Part shown: in pieces, positions 24,644 to 35,625 of the stretch | How positions within the stretch are numbered: position 1 is the first letter of the stretch | Layout of the letters: each line of letters opens with the position of its first letter | Assembly (NCBI GenBank): GCA_016200895.1 | Contig: JACQDX010000104.1 | Location: 152,558-216,557, forward strand | Direction of reading: 5' to 3' | Source of the DNA: Burkholderiales bacterium | GTDB lineage: Bacteria; Pseudomonadota; Gammaproteobacteria; Burkholderiales; Burkholderiaceae_D | DNA: 64,000 nucleotides | Notes under the pieces: model-generated | What the model was told of the DNA's origin: nothing | The model's database searches: none | Seen by the model: the letters and a program-made list of their open reading frames with translations, nothing else | Made by a program: the position numbers and the translations under genes

Positions 24644-26061
24644 TGGAATTCACTCTTCAGGAATTGCAGGCTGCCTTGCCTGCGGCAAAGCTGACAGGTG
24701 ATGCCGGTGTCATTACCCATATCACTGGCCTGACTACTGACAGCCGCAAAGTCGGCGCTGGCGATCTGTTCGTCGCCTTGCGCGGTGAAAACTTTGATGC
24801 CCATGATTTCTTGCCGCAAGTAGCGGCTTCCGGCGCAGCAGCGGTGATTGCTGAACGCTTGCCTGATGACTTCAGTCTGCCTGCCTTGCAGGTAGCAGAC
24901 AGCAAACTGGCGCTGGTAAAAGTAGGGCGCTTCTGGCGTCAAAAATTTGACTTACCCGTCATTGGTGTGACAGGCAGCAATGGCAAGACTACCGTCAAGG
25001 AAATGATTTCCTCGATATTGGCTGCTGCCTTTGGTGCAGATGGCCGTCTGGCGACTGCCGGTAATTTGAATAATGAAATCGGTGTCCCTCTGACCATCAT
25101 GCAATTGCATGCAGGGCACAAGGCAGCCGTCATAGAAATGGGCATGAACCATCCTGGCGAAATCGCTTTGCTGGCATCTGCTGCCATGCCTACTGTGGCA
25201 CTGGTCAATAATGCCCAGCGTGAGCATCAGGAATTCATGCAAAGTGTGGAAGCTGTCGCGCGTGAAAATGGTGTGGCGATACAGTGCCTGCCAGATGATG
25301 GCGTGGCTGTATTCCCAGCCAATGATCCTTACACAGCCTTATGGCAATCCTTTGCGTCTGAACGCGGTCAGCGTAAAACCCTGACTTTTGGTTTGACAGC
25401 CGATGCAGATGTGCATGCCACTTACCTGCCCAGCGTGTTTGGTAGTGATTTGCAAATCAATCTGGCAGGACAGGTCTTGTCAGTGCGTCTGAATGCAGCA
25501 GGCCAGCACAATGTATTGAATGCACTTGCCGCTGCAGCTTGCTGTCATGCGACGGGTGTCAGCAAAGAAGCCATAGTTTCCGGCCTGGAAAATTTCGCGC
25601 CTGTGAATGGTCGCCTGCAACGCAAGCAAGCCAAATCAGGTGCCACTGTGATTGATGATAGCTATAACGCCAATCCTGATTCAGTACGTGCCGCCATTGA
25701 TGTACTGGCACAAATTGGCGGTGACACTGCGCTGGTGCTAGGCGACATGGGTGAGGTTGGTGAAAACGGCGCGCAATTCCATCATGAAATTGGTGAATAT
25801 GCACAGCAGCGTGGAATTAAAAAACTGCTCTTGCTGGGTGAGTTGGTTGCCCATGCTGCGCAAGGATATGGCGTCGGCGCGCAGCATTTCGCCAGCCTGG
25901 AAAACTTGTGCCAGAACCTTGATGCACAAACTGCGGCTGACTCGATAGTGCTGGTGAAAGGCTCACGTTTCATGAAAATGGAAAGAGTCGTTGCTCATCT
26001 GTTGGCAGCAGATGAAGCAGACAAAAACACATTACAACAAAAAATAATAGGGAATCATTAG
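24643..26061 (+). CDS. murF: UDP-MurNAc-pentapeptide synthetase MurF
   Basis: The product has 472 residues. It ligates D-Ala-D-Ala to UDP-MurNAc-tripeptide. Seen: [13 protein letters not shown] (ATP loop), [10 protein letters not shown] and [10 protein letters not shown], all MurF signatures. The ATG overlaps the murE stop (TGATG) and has GAGGGGG as ribosome binding site. The ddl gene supplying its dipeptide lies eight genes downstream in the same cluster. Confidence 0.97.
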   Translation: MEFTLQELQAALPAAKLTGDAGVITHITGLTTDSRKVGAGDLFVALRGENFDAHDFLPQVAASGAAAVIAERLPDDFSLPALQVADSKLALVKVGRFWRQKFDLPVIGVTGSNGKTTVKEMISSILAAAFGADGRLATAGNLNNEIGVPLTIMQLHAGHKAAVIEMGMNHPGEIALLASAAMPTVALVNNAQREHQEFMQSVEAVARENGVAIQCLPDDGVAVFPANDPYTALWQSFASERGQRKTLTFGLTADADVHATYLPSVFGSDLQINLAGQVLSVRLNAAGQHNVLNALAAAACCHATGVSKEAIVSGLENFAPVNGRLQRKQAKSGATVIDDSYNANPDSVRAAIDVLAQIGGDTALVLGDMGEVGENGAQFHHEIGEYAQQRGIKKLLLLGELVAHAAQGYGVGAQHFASLENLCQNLDAQTAADSIVLVKGSRFMKMERVVAHLLAADEADKNTLQQKIIGNH

Positions 26062-26062
26062 T

Positions 26063-27232
26063 ATGTTGCTCTGGTTGGCTGAAATGTTAAAGCAGGATAT
26101 AGGCTGGCTGCGCGTATTCGGGTTTATTACCTTCCGCGCAGTATTTGCCACGATGACGGCCATCTCCATCGGTATTTTTGCTGGTCCAGCCGTTATCCGC
26201 ATGCTGACCAGGCTCAAGGTAGGCCAGGCTGTGCGCAGCTATGGCATGGAAACACATCTGGTCAAATCAGGTACACCCACCATGGGTGGTGTGTTGGTCT
26301 TGATTTCGATTGGTATCTCTACTTTGTTGTGGGGCGATTTGAGTAACCGTTTTATCTGGGTCGTGATGATAGTCACCCTGGGTTATGGCGCAGTCGGCTG
26401 GGTCGATGATTATCGCAAGGTGGTTCATAAAGACCCTGAGGGCATGCGTTCCAGGGAAAAATATTTCTGGCAATCGCTGATCGGTTTGATCGCCGCTTTT
26501 TACCTGGCGTTTTCAGTCTCCGCACCAAGTAATTCGAAAGTGCTGGAATTGTTTATTGCCTGGGTGCAGTCCGGCTTCAATATGGATTTACCACCCAAAG
26601 CAGATCTGATCGTGCCTTTCTTTAAAACGGTCAGCTACCCCCTCGGTGTCTGGGGTTTTATTGCGTTAACGTATTGTGTCATCGTCGGTACCAGCAATGC
26701 CGTGAATTTTACTGATGGTCTGGATGGCCTGGCCATCATGCCTACCATCATGGTGGGTTCTGCCCTGGGTCTGTTTGCTTACCTGACGGGTAATGTGGGC
26801 TATGCCAAATATCTGTTGATACCGCATATTCCAGGTGCTGGTGAATTGCTGATTTTCTGTGGTGCGATGGCGGGTGCTGGTCTGGCTTTCCTCTGGTTCA
26901 ATGCCCATCCTGCGCAAGTATTCATGGGTGACGTCGGTGCACTGGCACTCGGTGGCGCGCTGGGTACAGTGGCTGTGATTGTCAGGCAAGAAATCGTGTT
27001 GTTCATCATGGGTGGTATTTTTGTGGCCGAGACTTTGTCCGTCATGCTGCAAGTCAGTTACTTCAAGTACACCAAGAGAAAATATGGCGAAGGCCGCCGC
27101 CTGTTGTTGATGGCACCTTTGCATCACCACTTTGAGAAAAAAGGCTGGAAAGAAACCCAGGTTGTCGTGCGTTTCTGGATCATCACCATGTTGTTGGTCT
27201 TGATAGGTTTGTCTTCCCTGAAGTTGCGTTAA
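26063..27232 (+). CDS. mraY: Phospho-MurNAc-pentapeptide transferase MraY
   Basis: The product has 389 residues with about 10 membrane helices, so it is an integral inner-membrane enzyme. It transfers phospho-MurNAc-pentapeptide to undecaprenyl phosphate, forming lipid I. Seen: the KSGTPTMGG motif, the catalytic Asp clusters ([16 protein letters not shown]) and the histidine loop [13 protein letters not shown]. It starts one base after the murF stop. Confidence 0.97.
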   Translation: MLLWLAEMLKQDIGWLRVFGFITFRAVFATMTAISIGIFAGPAVIRMLTRLKVGQAVRSYGMETHLVKSGTPTMGGVLVLISIGISTLLWGDLSNRFIWVVMIVTLGYGAVGWVDDYRKVVHKDPEGMRSREKYFWQSLIGLIAAFYLAFSVSAPSNSKVLELFIAWVQSGFNMDLPPKADLIVPFFKTVSYPLGVWGFIALTYCVIVGTSNAVNFTDGLDGLAIMPTIMVGSALGLFAYLTGNVGYAKYLLIPHIPGAGELLIFCGAMAGAGLAFLWFNAHPAQVFMGDVGALALGGALGTVAVIVRQEIVLFIMGGIFVAETLSVMLQVSYFKYTKRKYGEGRRLLLMAPLHHHFEKKGWKETQVVVRFWIITMLLVLIGLSSLKLR

Positions 27233-27283
27233 AAAAGTGAATAAGTAGTTTGATGTTTGTTTTGTTGGATAGAAATAGCAGAT

Positions 27284-28789
27284 ATGGATTTTTCGGGTAA
27301 ACATGTACTGGTTCTGGGCTTGGGTGAAACCGGGCTGGCGATGGCGCAATGGCTGCTGCGCGCCGGTGCGCACCTGCGTGTTGCCGACACCCGTGTAGCA
27401 CCGGACAGGTTGCCGCAATTGCAGGCTTTGTCAGATCAGGTTGAGTTTATTGGTGGTACTTTCAGCCCAGCCTTGCTCGATGATGTTGAGTTGGTGACAG
27501 TCAGCCCCGGTTTGTCGCCTCTGCGTGAATTGCAGGAGTTGTTACCAGTAGCAACTGAAAAAAATATCTTGGTCTGGGGCGAGATAGAATTATTTGCCCA
27601 GGCACTTTTGACATTGAAAACTGAGCGCGAATATCAGCCCAAAGTCATCGCCATCACTGGCACCAATGGCAAAACTACGGTCACCAGCCTGGTTGGTTTA
27701 CTGGTGGAGCGTGCTGGCCTGACGGTAAAAGTCGCCGGCAATATCAGCCCGGCTGTACTTGATGTCTTGCGTGTATGTTTGGAGCAAGACAGTTTGCCGC
27801 AGGTCTGGGTACTGGAGTTGTCCAGCTTCCAGTTGCACACTACGCATAGTCTGCAAGCAGATGTGGCGACAGTATTGAATATCACACAGGATCATCTGGA
27901 CTGGCATGGCAGCCTGCAAGCTTATTGCGCTGACAAGGCAAAGATTTTTGGCGAACAGACTTTGCAGGTCTTGAACCGTGACGATGCGCTCGTCATGTCC
28001 ATGGCAAAGCCACTTGGCAATGCCGTCAGCTTTGGTATCGATGCTCCCAAGCATCTGGCTGATCTGGGTTTGCTGAATGAACACGGCATGGGCTGGCTGG
28101 CAGTAGCAAATCCGGCAGAAGATGCACCGGTCGCGACAAATAGCCGTCGCAAGAAAAAAGAAGTGGAAGAAATGCCGGTAATCGTCAGCCGCCTGATGCC
28201 TACCGATGCTCTACAAATCCGTGGTCAGCACAATGCCGCGAATGCCCTGGCAGCTTTAGCCTTGTGCCGCGGCATAGGTTTGTCATTCGCTCCCTTGCTG
28301 CATGGCTTGCGTGATTACAAAGGCGAACCGCACAGGGTAGAGCAGGTTGCCAATATAGCGGGTGTTGATTATATCGATGACAGCAAGGGCACTAATGTCG
28401 GTGCGACAGTCGCAGCTTTGAAAGGGCTGGGCCAACAGTCCGATGCATTGCACAAGCGGATTATTTTGATAGCCGGTGGTGAGGGCAAAGGGCAGGATTT
28501 TTCTCCTCTTGCTGATCCGGTAGAACGTTATACCAAGGCTGTCATTCTGATAGGCAAAGCCAAAGAAGAATTGCAGCAGGCATTGGCGGTTACGGGTGTT
28601 TCTGTACACGATGTCGCGACGCTGGAAACGGCAGTGCAGACCGCAGCTGAAATTGCGGCAGATGGCGACATCGTTTTGCTCTCGCCAGCTTGCGCCAGCC
28701 TGGACATGTTCCGCAATTATGCCCATCGCGCCCAGGTGTTTGTGGATGCCGTGCGCGAAATCGCACTGGCACGTGGGGAGGTTTGCTGA
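27284..28789 (+). CDS. murD: UDP-MurNAc-alanine:D-glutamate ligase MurD
   Basis: The product has 501 residues from the ATG at 27284, which gives the standard N-terminus [19 protein letters not shown]. Seen: the Rossmann GLGETG, the ATP loop [12 protein letters not shown], and DDSKGTN in the C-domain. It is longer than E. coli MurD (438), mainly through a basic, low-complexity insert ([11 protein letters not shown], about residues 287-297) before the ligase motif. The 51-nt gap from mraY is the largest in the murE-murC stretch. It overlaps ftsW by one base. Confidence 0.95.
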   Translation: MDFSGKHVLVLGLGETGLAMAQWLLRAGAHLRVADTRVAPDRLPQLQALSDQVEFIGGTFSPALLDDVELVTVSPGLSPLRELQELLPVATEKNILVWGEIELFAQALLTLKTEREYQPKVIAITGTNGKTTVTSLVGLLVERAGLTVKVAGNISPAVLDVLRVCLEQDSLPQVWVLELSSFQLHTTHSLQADVATVLNITQDHLDWHGSLQAYCADKAKIFGEQTLQVLNRDDALVMSMAKPLGNAVSFGIDAPKHLADLGLLNEHGMGWLAVANPAEDAPVATNSRRKKKEVEEMPVIVSRLMPTDALQIRGQHNAANALAALALCRGIGLSFAPLLHGLRDYKGEPHRVEQVANIAGVDYIDDSKGTNVGATVAALKGLGQQSDALHKRIILIAGGEGKGQDFSPLADPVERYTKAVILIGKAKEELQQALAVTGVSVHDVATLETAVQTAAEIAADGDIVLLSPACASLDMFRNYAHRAQVFVDAVREIALARGEVC

Positions 28790-30006
28790 TGCGTCAGCTC
28801 TTGCTCCCATTGCAAAGATGGTCTCCGTTTGGCACGCCGCCAGCGAGTACCAACCTGGTCAGCAGGTCCAAGATGATGGACTATGACCAGCCTTTGGTGT
28901 GGGTGACAATTATCCTGATGCTGTTTGGCATGGTGATGGTGTATTCGGCTTCTATCTCTTTGCCGGATTCGCCCAAGTATGCCAATTACAAGAATTCGCA
29001 TTTCCTTGTGCGCCAGGCGATCTTCGTCGTAGTGGCCTTGATTGCCAGTGCTTTGGTGTTCCGTGTCCCGATTGCGATCTGGCAAAAATATGCGCCTTAT
29101 TTATTTGTTGCGACCCTGGTGTTGCTGGTGGCTGTATTGATACCGGGCCTGGGTAAAGGCGTCAATGGTGCCAAACGCTGGTTGTCTTTCAAGGTATTGA
29201 ATTTGCAGCCATCCGAATTGATGAAGTTGTTCATGGTCTTGTATGCGGCTGACTATACCGTGCGCAAGCAGGAATACATGCACAAACTGACCAAGGGTTT
29301 CGTACCTATGCTGGCGGCGGTTGGTATCGTGGGCTTGCTGTTATTGCTGGAACCTGACTTGGGCGCATTTGGTGTCATCGTTTGCATCGCCATGGGCATC
29401 CTGTTTTTGGGCGGTATCAATGGCGTCTGGTTTGGTGGTATTGCTGCAACCCTGATTGGTATCTTTACTTCAGTGATTTTGCTGTCACCGTGGCGGCGTG
29501 AGCGTATTTTTGCCTACCTTAGCCCATTTGAAGAAGATCATGCGCTGGGTAAGGCTTACCAGTTGACTCATTCACTGATCGCATTTGGCCGTGGGGAATT
29601 ATTTGGCGTGGGGCTGGGTGCCAGCGTACAAAAACTGCATTACCTGCCAGAAGCACACACAGATTTTTTGCTGGCTGTCATCGGAGAAGAGCTGGGCTTC
29701 GTTGGTGTCATGGTGGTTGTACTTTTATTTTACTGGCTGCTGAAACGTGCTTTCGAAATTGGCAGGCAGGCGATAGCGCTGGATCAAACCTTTGCCGGCT
29801 TGCTGGCCAAGGGTATCGGTATCTGGATAGGTGTGCAGGCGTTTATTAATATGGGGGTTAACCTGGGCTTGTTGCCAACCAAGGGTTTGACTCTGCCTTT
29901 GATGAGTTACGGTGGTTCTGGTGTCATGATTAATTGTGTGGGTCTGGCGATATTGTTGCGTGTCGATTATGAAAACCGCGTATTGATGCGTGGAGGCCGC
30001 GCATGA
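28789..30006 (+). CDS. ftsW: Septal peptidoglycan polymerase FtsW (SEDS)
   Basis: The product has 405 residues from the ATG that overlaps the murD stop (TGATG). It has about ten membrane helices. SEDS signatures include the NGAKRWLSF-QPSELMKL block, EDHALGKAYQ, EAHTDFLLAVIGEELGF and the late MSYGGSG motif. It polymerises lipid II glycan strands at the septum with FtsI. About 38 N-terminal residues precede the first helix. The end overlaps murG by 4 nt. Confidence 0.96.
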   Translation: MRQLLLPLQRWSPFGTPPASTNLVSRSKMMDYDQPLVWVTIILMLFGMVMVYSASISLPDSPKYANYKNSHFLVRQAIFVVVALIASALVFRVPIAIWQKYAPYLFVATLVLLVAVLIPGLGKGVNGAKRWLSFKVLNLQPSELMKLFMVLYAADYTVRKQEYMHKLTKGFVPMLAAVGIVGLLLLLEPDLGAFGVIVCIAMGILFLGGINGVWFGGIAATLIGIFTSVILLSPWRRERIFAYLSPFEEDHALGKAYQLTHSLIAFGRGELFGVGLGASVQKLHYLPEAHTDFLLAVIGEELGFVGVMVVVLLFYWLLKRAFEIGRQAIALDQTFAGLLAKGIGIWIGVQAFINMGVNLGLLPTKGLTLPLMSYGGSGVMINCVGLAILLRVDYENRVLMRGGRA

Positions 30007-31094
30007 GCCAGTCTGTTCAAAAAATGCCAAAAAAATTGCTGATCATGGCAGCGGGTACCGGTGGGCATATCTTCCCCGGCCTGGCGATAGCAGACATCAT
30101 GCGCGAACGCGGCTGGCAAGTCAGCTGGCTGGGCACGCAGACAGGCATGGAAGGGCAGATCGTCCCCAGACACAATATCGCCATGGACAATATTGATTTC
30201 TCTGGCTTGCGTGGCAAGGGTTTATCGCATACGGTCAGCGGTGCTTTCAAGCTGGTCAAGAGTTTCTTTAGCTGCTTTAGCATTATCGGTCGCCGTCAGC
30301 CAGATGTGGTCCTGGGCATGGGTGGTTATGTGACCGTGCCTGGCGGCATGATGGCTGCCTTGCGTGGCAAACCGGTGGTCTTGATGAATGCGGATGCGGC
30401 ATTGTTATTGTCGAACAAGGCTTTGCGTCCTTTCGCCAGCAAATTATTGTTTGGCCTGCCATCGGTAACGGTAACTGCGGATAACAAAACTACTGTCATC
30501 GGCAATCCGATACGCAAAGAAATTTGCGAATTGCCCGCGCCAGCAGCACGTTATGGAAATCGCACAGGCCCTTTGCGCATACTGGTGGTGGGTGGCAGTC
30601 TGGGTGCCAAAGTATTGAATGATGCTGTACCGCAGGCAGTGGCCTTGTTGCCAGAAGCCCTGCGTCCGCTGATTACACATCAGTCTGGTAAAACACATAT
30701 AGAAGCTTTGCGCCAGAGTTATGCGCAGGCAGGTGTGCAGGCAGAAGTGCTGGATTTTATTGACGACATGCCACGTCGCTATGCACAGGCTGATCTGGTG
30801 ATTTGCCGTGCCGGTGCGATTACTGTATCTGAATTAACTGCTGCCGGGGTGGCCAGCATACTCGTGCCTTTCATGGCATCGAGTACTTCACACCAAAAAG
30901 AAAACGCCATCTGGATGGCAGGGCAAAAAGCCGCCATCCATTTTCCACAATCTGAATTAAGCCCAGCCTTGCTGGCAGAGAAATTAAAAGTACTGGACAG
31001 AGCGCAATGCCTGGCGATGGCAGAAACAGCCTACGCTCTGGGGCAGCGCGAAGCCAGTGCCAACATCGCCCATATTCTGGAAGCATTAGCATGA
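30003..31094 (+). CDS. murG: Lipid II synthase MurG (GlcNAc transferase)
   Basis: The product has 363 residues. It adds GlcNAc from UDP-GlcNAc to lipid I at the inner face of the membrane. Seen: the N-terminal glycine loop [15 protein letters not shown], a second loop [13 protein letters not shown], and the donor-site segment [16 protein letters not shown]. An internal ATG eight codons in could also serve as start. It overlaps ftsW and murC by 4 nt each. Confidence 0.97.
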   Translation: MSQSVQKMPKKLLIMAAGTGGHIFPGLAIADIMRERGWQVSWLGTQTGMEGQIVPRHNIAMDNIDFSGLRGKGLSHTVSGAFKLVKSFFSCFSIIGRRQPDVVLGMGGYVTVPGGMMAALRGKPVVLMNADAALLLSNKALRPFASKLLFGLPSVTVTADNKTTVIGNPIRKEICELPAPAARYGNRTGPLRILVVGGSLGAKVLNDAVPQAVALLPEALRPLITHQSGKTHIEALRQSYAQAGVQAEVLDFIDDMPRRYAQADLVICRAGAITVSELTAAGVASILVPFMASSTSHQKENAIWMAGQKAAIHFPQSELSPALLAEKLKVLDRAQCLAMAETAYALGQREASANIAHILEALA

Positions 31095-32476
31095 AACACA
31101 AAGTCAAACACATCCATTTTGTAGGCATAGGCGGCTCGGGCATGAGTGGTATTGCCGAAGTCTTGTTGAACCTTGGTTATACCATCTCTGGCTCTGACCT
31201 TGGCAGCAATGCTGCCTCAAAACGTCTGGCGCAACTGGGTGCCAATGTCATGCTGGGTCATGCGGCAGAAAACATTGCCGGTGCAGATGCCGTAGTGACG
31301 TCGACTGCAGTCAAGGGCGATAACCCTGAAGTCATCGCTGCTCGCGCTAAACATATTCCCATCGTGCCACGTGCAATGATGCTGGCCGAACTCATGCGTT
31401 TGAAAAGCGGCATCGCGATTGCTGGTACCCATGGCAAGACCACGACCACCAGCCTGGTCGCCAGCGTCCTGGCGCAGGGAGGCCTGGACCCGACTTTTGT
31501 TATAGGCGGTTTGCTCAATAGTGCCGGTGCCAATGCCAAACTGGGCAGTGGTGATTTCATCGTGGCAGAAGCCGACGAGTCAGATGCTTCTTTCCTCAAT
31601 CTCTTGCCGGTCATCGAAGTCATCACCAATATCGATGCCGACCATATGGAGACCTATGGCCATGACTTCGCCCGCCTGAAACAGGCTTTCATCGAATTTA
31701 CCCAGCGCCTGCCATTCTACGGTGTTGCAGTTTTGTGCCTGGATGATGCGAATGTGCGTGAAATCATGCCTTTTGTGTCCAAACCCATCGTCACTTATGG
31801 CTTTCATGCAGATGCCGATGTACGTGCAGTTGATGCCACGGCTGCCAATGGCAAGATGCATTTCACCGTAGTGCAAGATGGTTATGAGAATATGCAAGTC
31901 AGCCTGAACCAGCCTGGCATGCACAATGTACAAAACGCCTGCGCCGCGATTGCGATTGCGCGCGAAGTAGGTGTCAGCGATGAGGCAACGCAAAAAGCCC
32001 TGAGCGAATTCAATGGCGTAGGTCGTCGCTTTACCCGTTACGGCGAAATCGCTCTGGAAAATGGTGGTTCTTTTGCCCTGGTTGATGACTACGGTCATCA
32101 TCCTGTGGAAATGGCGGCGACTCTGGCAGCAGCACGTGGCGCATATCCAGGCCGCAGGCTGGTGCTGGCTTTCCAGCCGCACCGTTATACCCGTACCCGC
32201 GATTTGTTTGAAGATTTCGTGCGCGTGATTTCTGATGCAGATGCGGTTGTGCTGGCAGAAGTGTATGCCGCAGGTGAGGCACCGATACTGGCGGCCGATG
32301 GTCGTTCCCTGTCCCGCGCCTTGCGCGTCATGGGCAAGGTGGAGCCGGTATTTGTTGAAGATATTTTGGAAATGCCCAACAGTATTTTACGGGTATTGAA
32401 AGGCGGCGATGTGGTCATCGTCATGGGGGCAGGTTCCATCAATGCTGTGCCGGCAAAACTGGCGCAGTCAGTGTAA
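31091..32476 (+). CDS. murC: UDP-MurNAc:L-alanine ligase MurC
   Basis: The product has 461 residues from the ATG overlapping the murG stop. It adds the first stem residue to UDP-MurNAc. Seen: the dinucleotide-like [12 protein letters not shown] loop, the ATP loop [21 protein letters not shown], and the C-terminal DDYGHHPVE motif. A longer frame starting inside murG is not needed. Confidence 0.97.
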   Translation: MKHKVKHIHFVGIGGSGMSGIAEVLLNLGYTISGSDLGSNAASKRLAQLGANVMLGHAAENIAGADAVVTSTAVKGDNPEVIAARAKHIPIVPRAMMLAELMRLKSGIAIAGTHGKTTTTSLVASVLAQGGLDPTFVIGGLLNSAGANAKLGSGDFIVAEADESDASFLNLLPVIEVITNIDADHMETYGHDFARLKQAFIEFTQRLPFYGVAVLCLDDANVREIMPFVSKPIVTYGFHADADVRAVDATAANGKMHFTVVQDGYENMQVSLNQPGMHNVQNACAAIAIAREVGVSDEATQKALSEFNGVGRRFTRYGEIALENGGSFALVDDYGHHPVEMAATLAAARGAYPGRRLVLAFQPHRYTRTRDLFEDFVRVISDADAVVLAEVYAAGEAPILAADGRSLSRALRVMGKVEPVFVEDILEMPNSILRVLKGGDVVIVMGAGSINAVPAKLAQSV

Positions 32477-32503
32477 ATGTAGAAAACAAGTGATCAGATC
32501 ATC

Positions 32504-33466
32504 ATGAGCGAATTGAATTTGAAATCTCTGGGCAAAGTTGGTGTGCTGTTTGGCGGACGTTCGGCTGAACGTGAAATCTCCATCATGTCCGGTACTGGCG
32601 TACTGCAAGCTTTGCTGAGCAAGGGCATCGATGCCCATGCTTTCGACACGGCAGAACGCAGTATCGCCGAACTGGCAGCAGAAAAGTTTGACCGCGTCTT
32701 CATCGCTCTGCATGGCCGCTATGGTGAGGATGGCAGCCTGCAAGGTGTGCTGGAGCAGTTGAATATTCCTTATACCGGCAGCGGCGTGATGGCATCGGCA
32801 ATTGCCATGGACAAGATTTTTACCAAGCGCATCTGGCAAACCTATGGCCTGAGCACTCCTGCTTATGCCGTATTGACAGGACAGACTGAATTGCGCCGAG
32901 TACCGGATGAATTGGGTTTGCCACTTATCATCAAGCCGCCACATGAAGGTTCTACCATTGGCATTACCAAGGTCGTGGGTTATTCCGACATGCAGGAGGC
33001 CTATGCGCTGGCGGCCCAGTTTGATGAAGTCGTGCTGGCAGAAGAATTTGTCGAAGGCCGTGAACTGACCGTGGCGATTTTGGGCAAGGGAGAGCAGGCG
33101 TATGCCTTGCCTATTACCGAAATCGTTGCACCTGATGGTAACTACGATTACCAGAACAAGTATTTTACTGACGACACACAGTACATTTGCCCGGCAGTGC
33201 TGGAGCAGGATCTGACCGATGCCATCCGCAAGATGGCTGTTGATGCCTACCGCGCATTGGATTGCGAAGGCTGGGCCAGGGTTGATGTCTTGTTGCGCAA
33301 GTCTGATAACAAGCCATTTTTGCTGGAGATTAATACTTCCCCAGGCATGACCGGGCATTCGCTGGTACCCATGGCAGCCAAGGCAGTAGGCATCAGTTAT
33401 GAAGACTTATGTGTGGAAATTTTGAAGACGGCAAGTTTGAAAATTAAATCTGAACAAAAAAAGTAA
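32504..33466 (+). CDS. ddl: D-alanine:D-alanine ligase
   Basis: The product has 320 residues with an ATP-grasp fold. Seen: [24 protein letters not shown], the loop [14 protein letters not shown] and the metal-binding [12 protein letters not shown]. It makes the D-Ala-D-Ala used by MurF. The 27-nt gap to murC is small, so it is in the same transcript. The D-Ala that it uses would be drained by the alr-dadA module at 49.7-52.2 kb, which is regulated separately. Confidence 0.97.
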   Translation: MSELNLKSLGKVGVLFGGRSAEREISIMSGTGVLQALLSKGIDAHAFDTAERSIAELAAEKFDRVFIALHGRYGEDGSLQGVLEQLNIPYTGSGVMASAIAMDKIFTKRIWQTYGLSTPAYAVLTGQTELRRVPDELGLPLIIKPPHEGSTIGITKVVGYSDMQEAYALAAQFDEVVLAEEFVEGRELTVAILGKGEQAYALPITEIVAPDGNYDYQNKYFTDDTQYICPAVLEQDLTDAIRKMAVDAYRALDCEGWARVDVLLRKSDNKPFLLEINTSPGMTGHSLVPMAAKAVGISYEDLCVEILKTASLKIKSEQKK

Positions 33467-33483
33467 ACGAGTAAGAGTAAAAA

Positions 33484-34275
33484 ATGTGGCATGACAGCAA
33501 GCTGATGAACAATACCGCGAATGCCCTGTTTGGGCTGGTGCTGTTCATCCTGGTGTTGTCCGGTGTGTGGTGGGTAATACAAAGGCCGTTTTTTACTTTG
33601 CGCGTAATTCGGGTAGAGGCTAGTAGTACAACAGATGGGACAGGTTTGCGACATGTGAACTCACTGACGATCAGGAACACGGCTTTACCCAAGATCAGGG
33701 GAAATTTTTTTACCGCGAATCTCGATGCAGTGCGGACAGCATTTGAAGCAGTACCCTGGGTGCGCAAGGCCAGTGTGCAAAGAGAATGGCCCAACAAGCT
33801 CATCGTCACTTTGGAAGAACATGTTGCGCTGGGTACCTGGGGTGAAAACGGGCAATTGATTTCTGCCAAGGGCGATGTGTTCACCGCCAACCTGGCAGAG
33901 GCCGAGGATGATGCAGATCTGATTACCCTGAGTGGGCCAGAGGGCAGTGAAAAAGAAGTGCTCGCGCAGTATATGGAATTTAAAAACTGGTTTGCCAAGA
34001 TCAACCTGGCACCGGATGAAGTGAATTATTCCAGTCGTTACGCCTGGAGTCTGAAGTTGAATAATGGCATGCAGGTGCAATTGGGCAGGGTGCAGGATGC
34101 AACAACGCTCAAGAGCAGGGTGGATAAATTGATGACAGTTTACCCGCAACTGCTGGCCAGTTTGCAGGACAGTATTGAAAGTGTGGACATGCGTTATCCG
34201 AATGGCCTGGCGCTCAAATCGAGTCACAGTAATCTCGGATCAAAAAAGCAAACAAAAGCAAGTGGAAAGACATGA
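33484..34275 (+). CDS. ftsQ: Cell division protein FtsQ
   Basis: The product has 263 residues: a cytoplasmic tail of about 14, one membrane helix (about 15-33), then a periplasmic POTRA domain (FTLRVIRVEAS...) and the beta-rich FtsQ domain with the VRKASVQREWPNKLIVTLEE signature. It recruits FtsL/FtsB and regulates septal synthesis. It overlaps ftsA by 4 nt. Confidence 0.95.
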   Translation: MWHDSKLMNNTANALFGLVLFILVLSGVWWVIQRPFFTLRVIRVEASSTTDGTGLRHVNSLTIRNTALPKIRGNFFTANLDAVRTAFEAVPWVRKASVQREWPNKLIVTLEEHVALGTWGENGQLISAKGDVFTANLAEAEDDADLITLSGPEGSEKEVLAQYMEFKNWFAKINLAPDEVNYSSRYAWSLKLNNGMQVQLGRVQDATTLKSRVDKLMTVYPQLLASLQDSIESVDMRYPNGLALKSSHSNLGSKKQTKASGKT

Positions 34276-35504
34276 CAAAAGACGCTAAAAATCTGATCGT
34301 TGGTCTCGATATCGGCACCTCAAAAATTGTGGCGGTCGTGGCAGAAGTCATGCCTGACGGCAGGCATGAAGTCATCGGTTTGGGACAGCATGAATCCAAA
34401 GGGCTGAAAAAAGGTGTCGTCGTCAATATCGAGGCGACCGTCGAATCCATACAGCGCGCTTTGGAAGAAGCCGAGTTGATGGCTGACTGCAAGATACGCA
34501 ATGTGTACACCGGCATCGCCGGCAGCCATATCCGCAGCTTTAATTCCAGCGGCATGGTGGCGATCAAGGATAAAGAAGTCACCGCGGCCGATGTTTCGCG
34601 CGTGATAGAAACTGCCAAGGCCGTCAATATCCCGACCGACCAGCAATTGCTGCATACCTTGCCGCAAGAATTTATCGTCGATAGCCAGGATGATGTGCGC
34701 GAACCGATAGGCATGAGCGGCATACGCCTCGAAGTCAAAGTGCATATCGTCACAGGTGCTGTGTCTGCCGTTCAGAACATCGTCAAGTGTGTGCGCCGTT
34801 GTGGCCTGGAAGTGTCTGACCTCATCTTGCAACCGATGGCTTCGGCTGAAGCAGTGCTGACCAAGGATGAAAAAGAACTGGGCGTCGTGTTGATCGATAT
34901 CGGTGGCGGCACGACTGATGTGGCAGTATTCAGCGAAGGCGCTATACGTCATACCGCAGTGATCCCGATTGCCGGTGACCAGATCACCAATGATATCGCC
35001 ATGGCTTTGCGCACGCCGACCTCAGAAGCAGAAGAAATCAAGGTGCGTTTTGGTGTCGCCAAGCAGGTATTGGCTGACCCGTCCGACACGCTGGAAGTGC
35101 CAGGTCTGGGTGACCGCGGACCGCGTTCATTATCACGTCAGGCTTTGGCGGCTGTTATCGAGCCGCGCGTAGAAGAATTGTTTGCGCTGGTGCACCAGGT
35201 GGTGCGCGAATCCGGCTATGAAGATGTGCTGTCATCCGGCATCGTTTTGACAGGTGGTTCTGCTGCCATGCCGGGCATGGTTGAGATGGCAGAAGACATC
35301 TTTTTGAAGCCGACCAGATTAGGTATGCCGGCGTACAGCGGGCAGTTGGCAGATGTCGTGCGCAGCCTGCGTTACGCCACAGTTTTGGGGTTGTTGTTGG
35401 AAGCGAAGAAGCAGTATTTGCGCGGTCATCTGGTCACTCGGCAAGAAGGTTCAGCCAAAGCGGTCTGGCAACGCATGAAAGAGTGGTTTTTAGGGAATTT
35501 TTAG
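34272..35504 (+). CDS. ftsA: Cell division actin-like protein FtsA
   Basis: The product has 410 residues. It is an actin-fold ATPase that tethers FtsZ to the membrane. Seen: phosphate-1 loop VGLDIGTSKIVAVVAE, phosphate-2 DIGGGTTDVAVF, adenosine motif LTGGSAAMPGM, and the C-terminal amphipathic helix WQRMKEWFLGNF for membrane binding. The 1C domain lies at about 85-165. Confidence 0.97.
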   Translation: MTKDAKNLIVGLDIGTSKIVAVVAEVMPDGRHEVIGLGQHESKGLKKGVVVNIEATVESIQRALEEAELMADCKIRNVYTGIAGSHIRSFNSSGMVAIKDKEVTAADVSRVIETAKAVNIPTDQQLLHTLPQEFIVDSQDDVREPIGMSGIRLEVKVHIVTGAVSAVQNIVKCVRRCGLEVSDLILQPMASAEAVLTKDEKELGVVLIDIGGGTTDVAVFSEGAIRHTAVIPIAGDQITNDIAMALRTPTSEAEEIKVRFGVAKQVLADPSDTLEVPGLGDRGPRSLSRQALAAVIEPRVEELFALVHQVVRESGYEDVLSSGIVLTGGSAAMPGMVEMAEDIFLKPTRLGMPAYSGQLADVVRSLRYATVLGLLLEAKKQYLRGHLVTRQEGSAKAVWQRMKEWFLGNF

Positions 35505-35538
35505 CTTGTATTTTGTATCTAAATTAGTGTAGTCATTT

Positions 35539-35544
35539 TATAAT
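35539..35544 (+). promoter_or_regulatory. Consensus -10 box upstream of ftsZ
   Basis: TATAAT lies in the ftsA-ftsZ gap. No good -35 is seen at 17 bp; TTGTAT at 35513 is 20 bp away. A start near 35551 would put the 54-nt hairpin at the very 5' end of the transcript. Confidence 0.5.
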
Positions 35545-35555
35545 AGTTCGATATA

Positions 35556-35609
35556 CAGTTATTAGTCGCTAGTCGTCACACCCCGGTGATGCCTAGCGAC
35601 TGATAACTG
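35556..35609 (+). promoter_or_regulatory. Long stem-loop in the ftsZ leader
   Basis: CAGTTATTAGTCGCTAG (35556-35572) pairs with CTAGCGACTGATAACTG (35593-35609): 17 bp with one G-U. A small TCAC/GTGA helix lies in the loop. It ends 17 nt before the ATG and 6 nt before the GGAGGAG ribosome binding site. There is no T-run, so it is not a terminator. It is probably a 5' stabiliser or a translational/protein-binding site (inference). Confidence 0.75.
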
Positions 35610-35625
35610 CCTACCTGGAGGAGTC

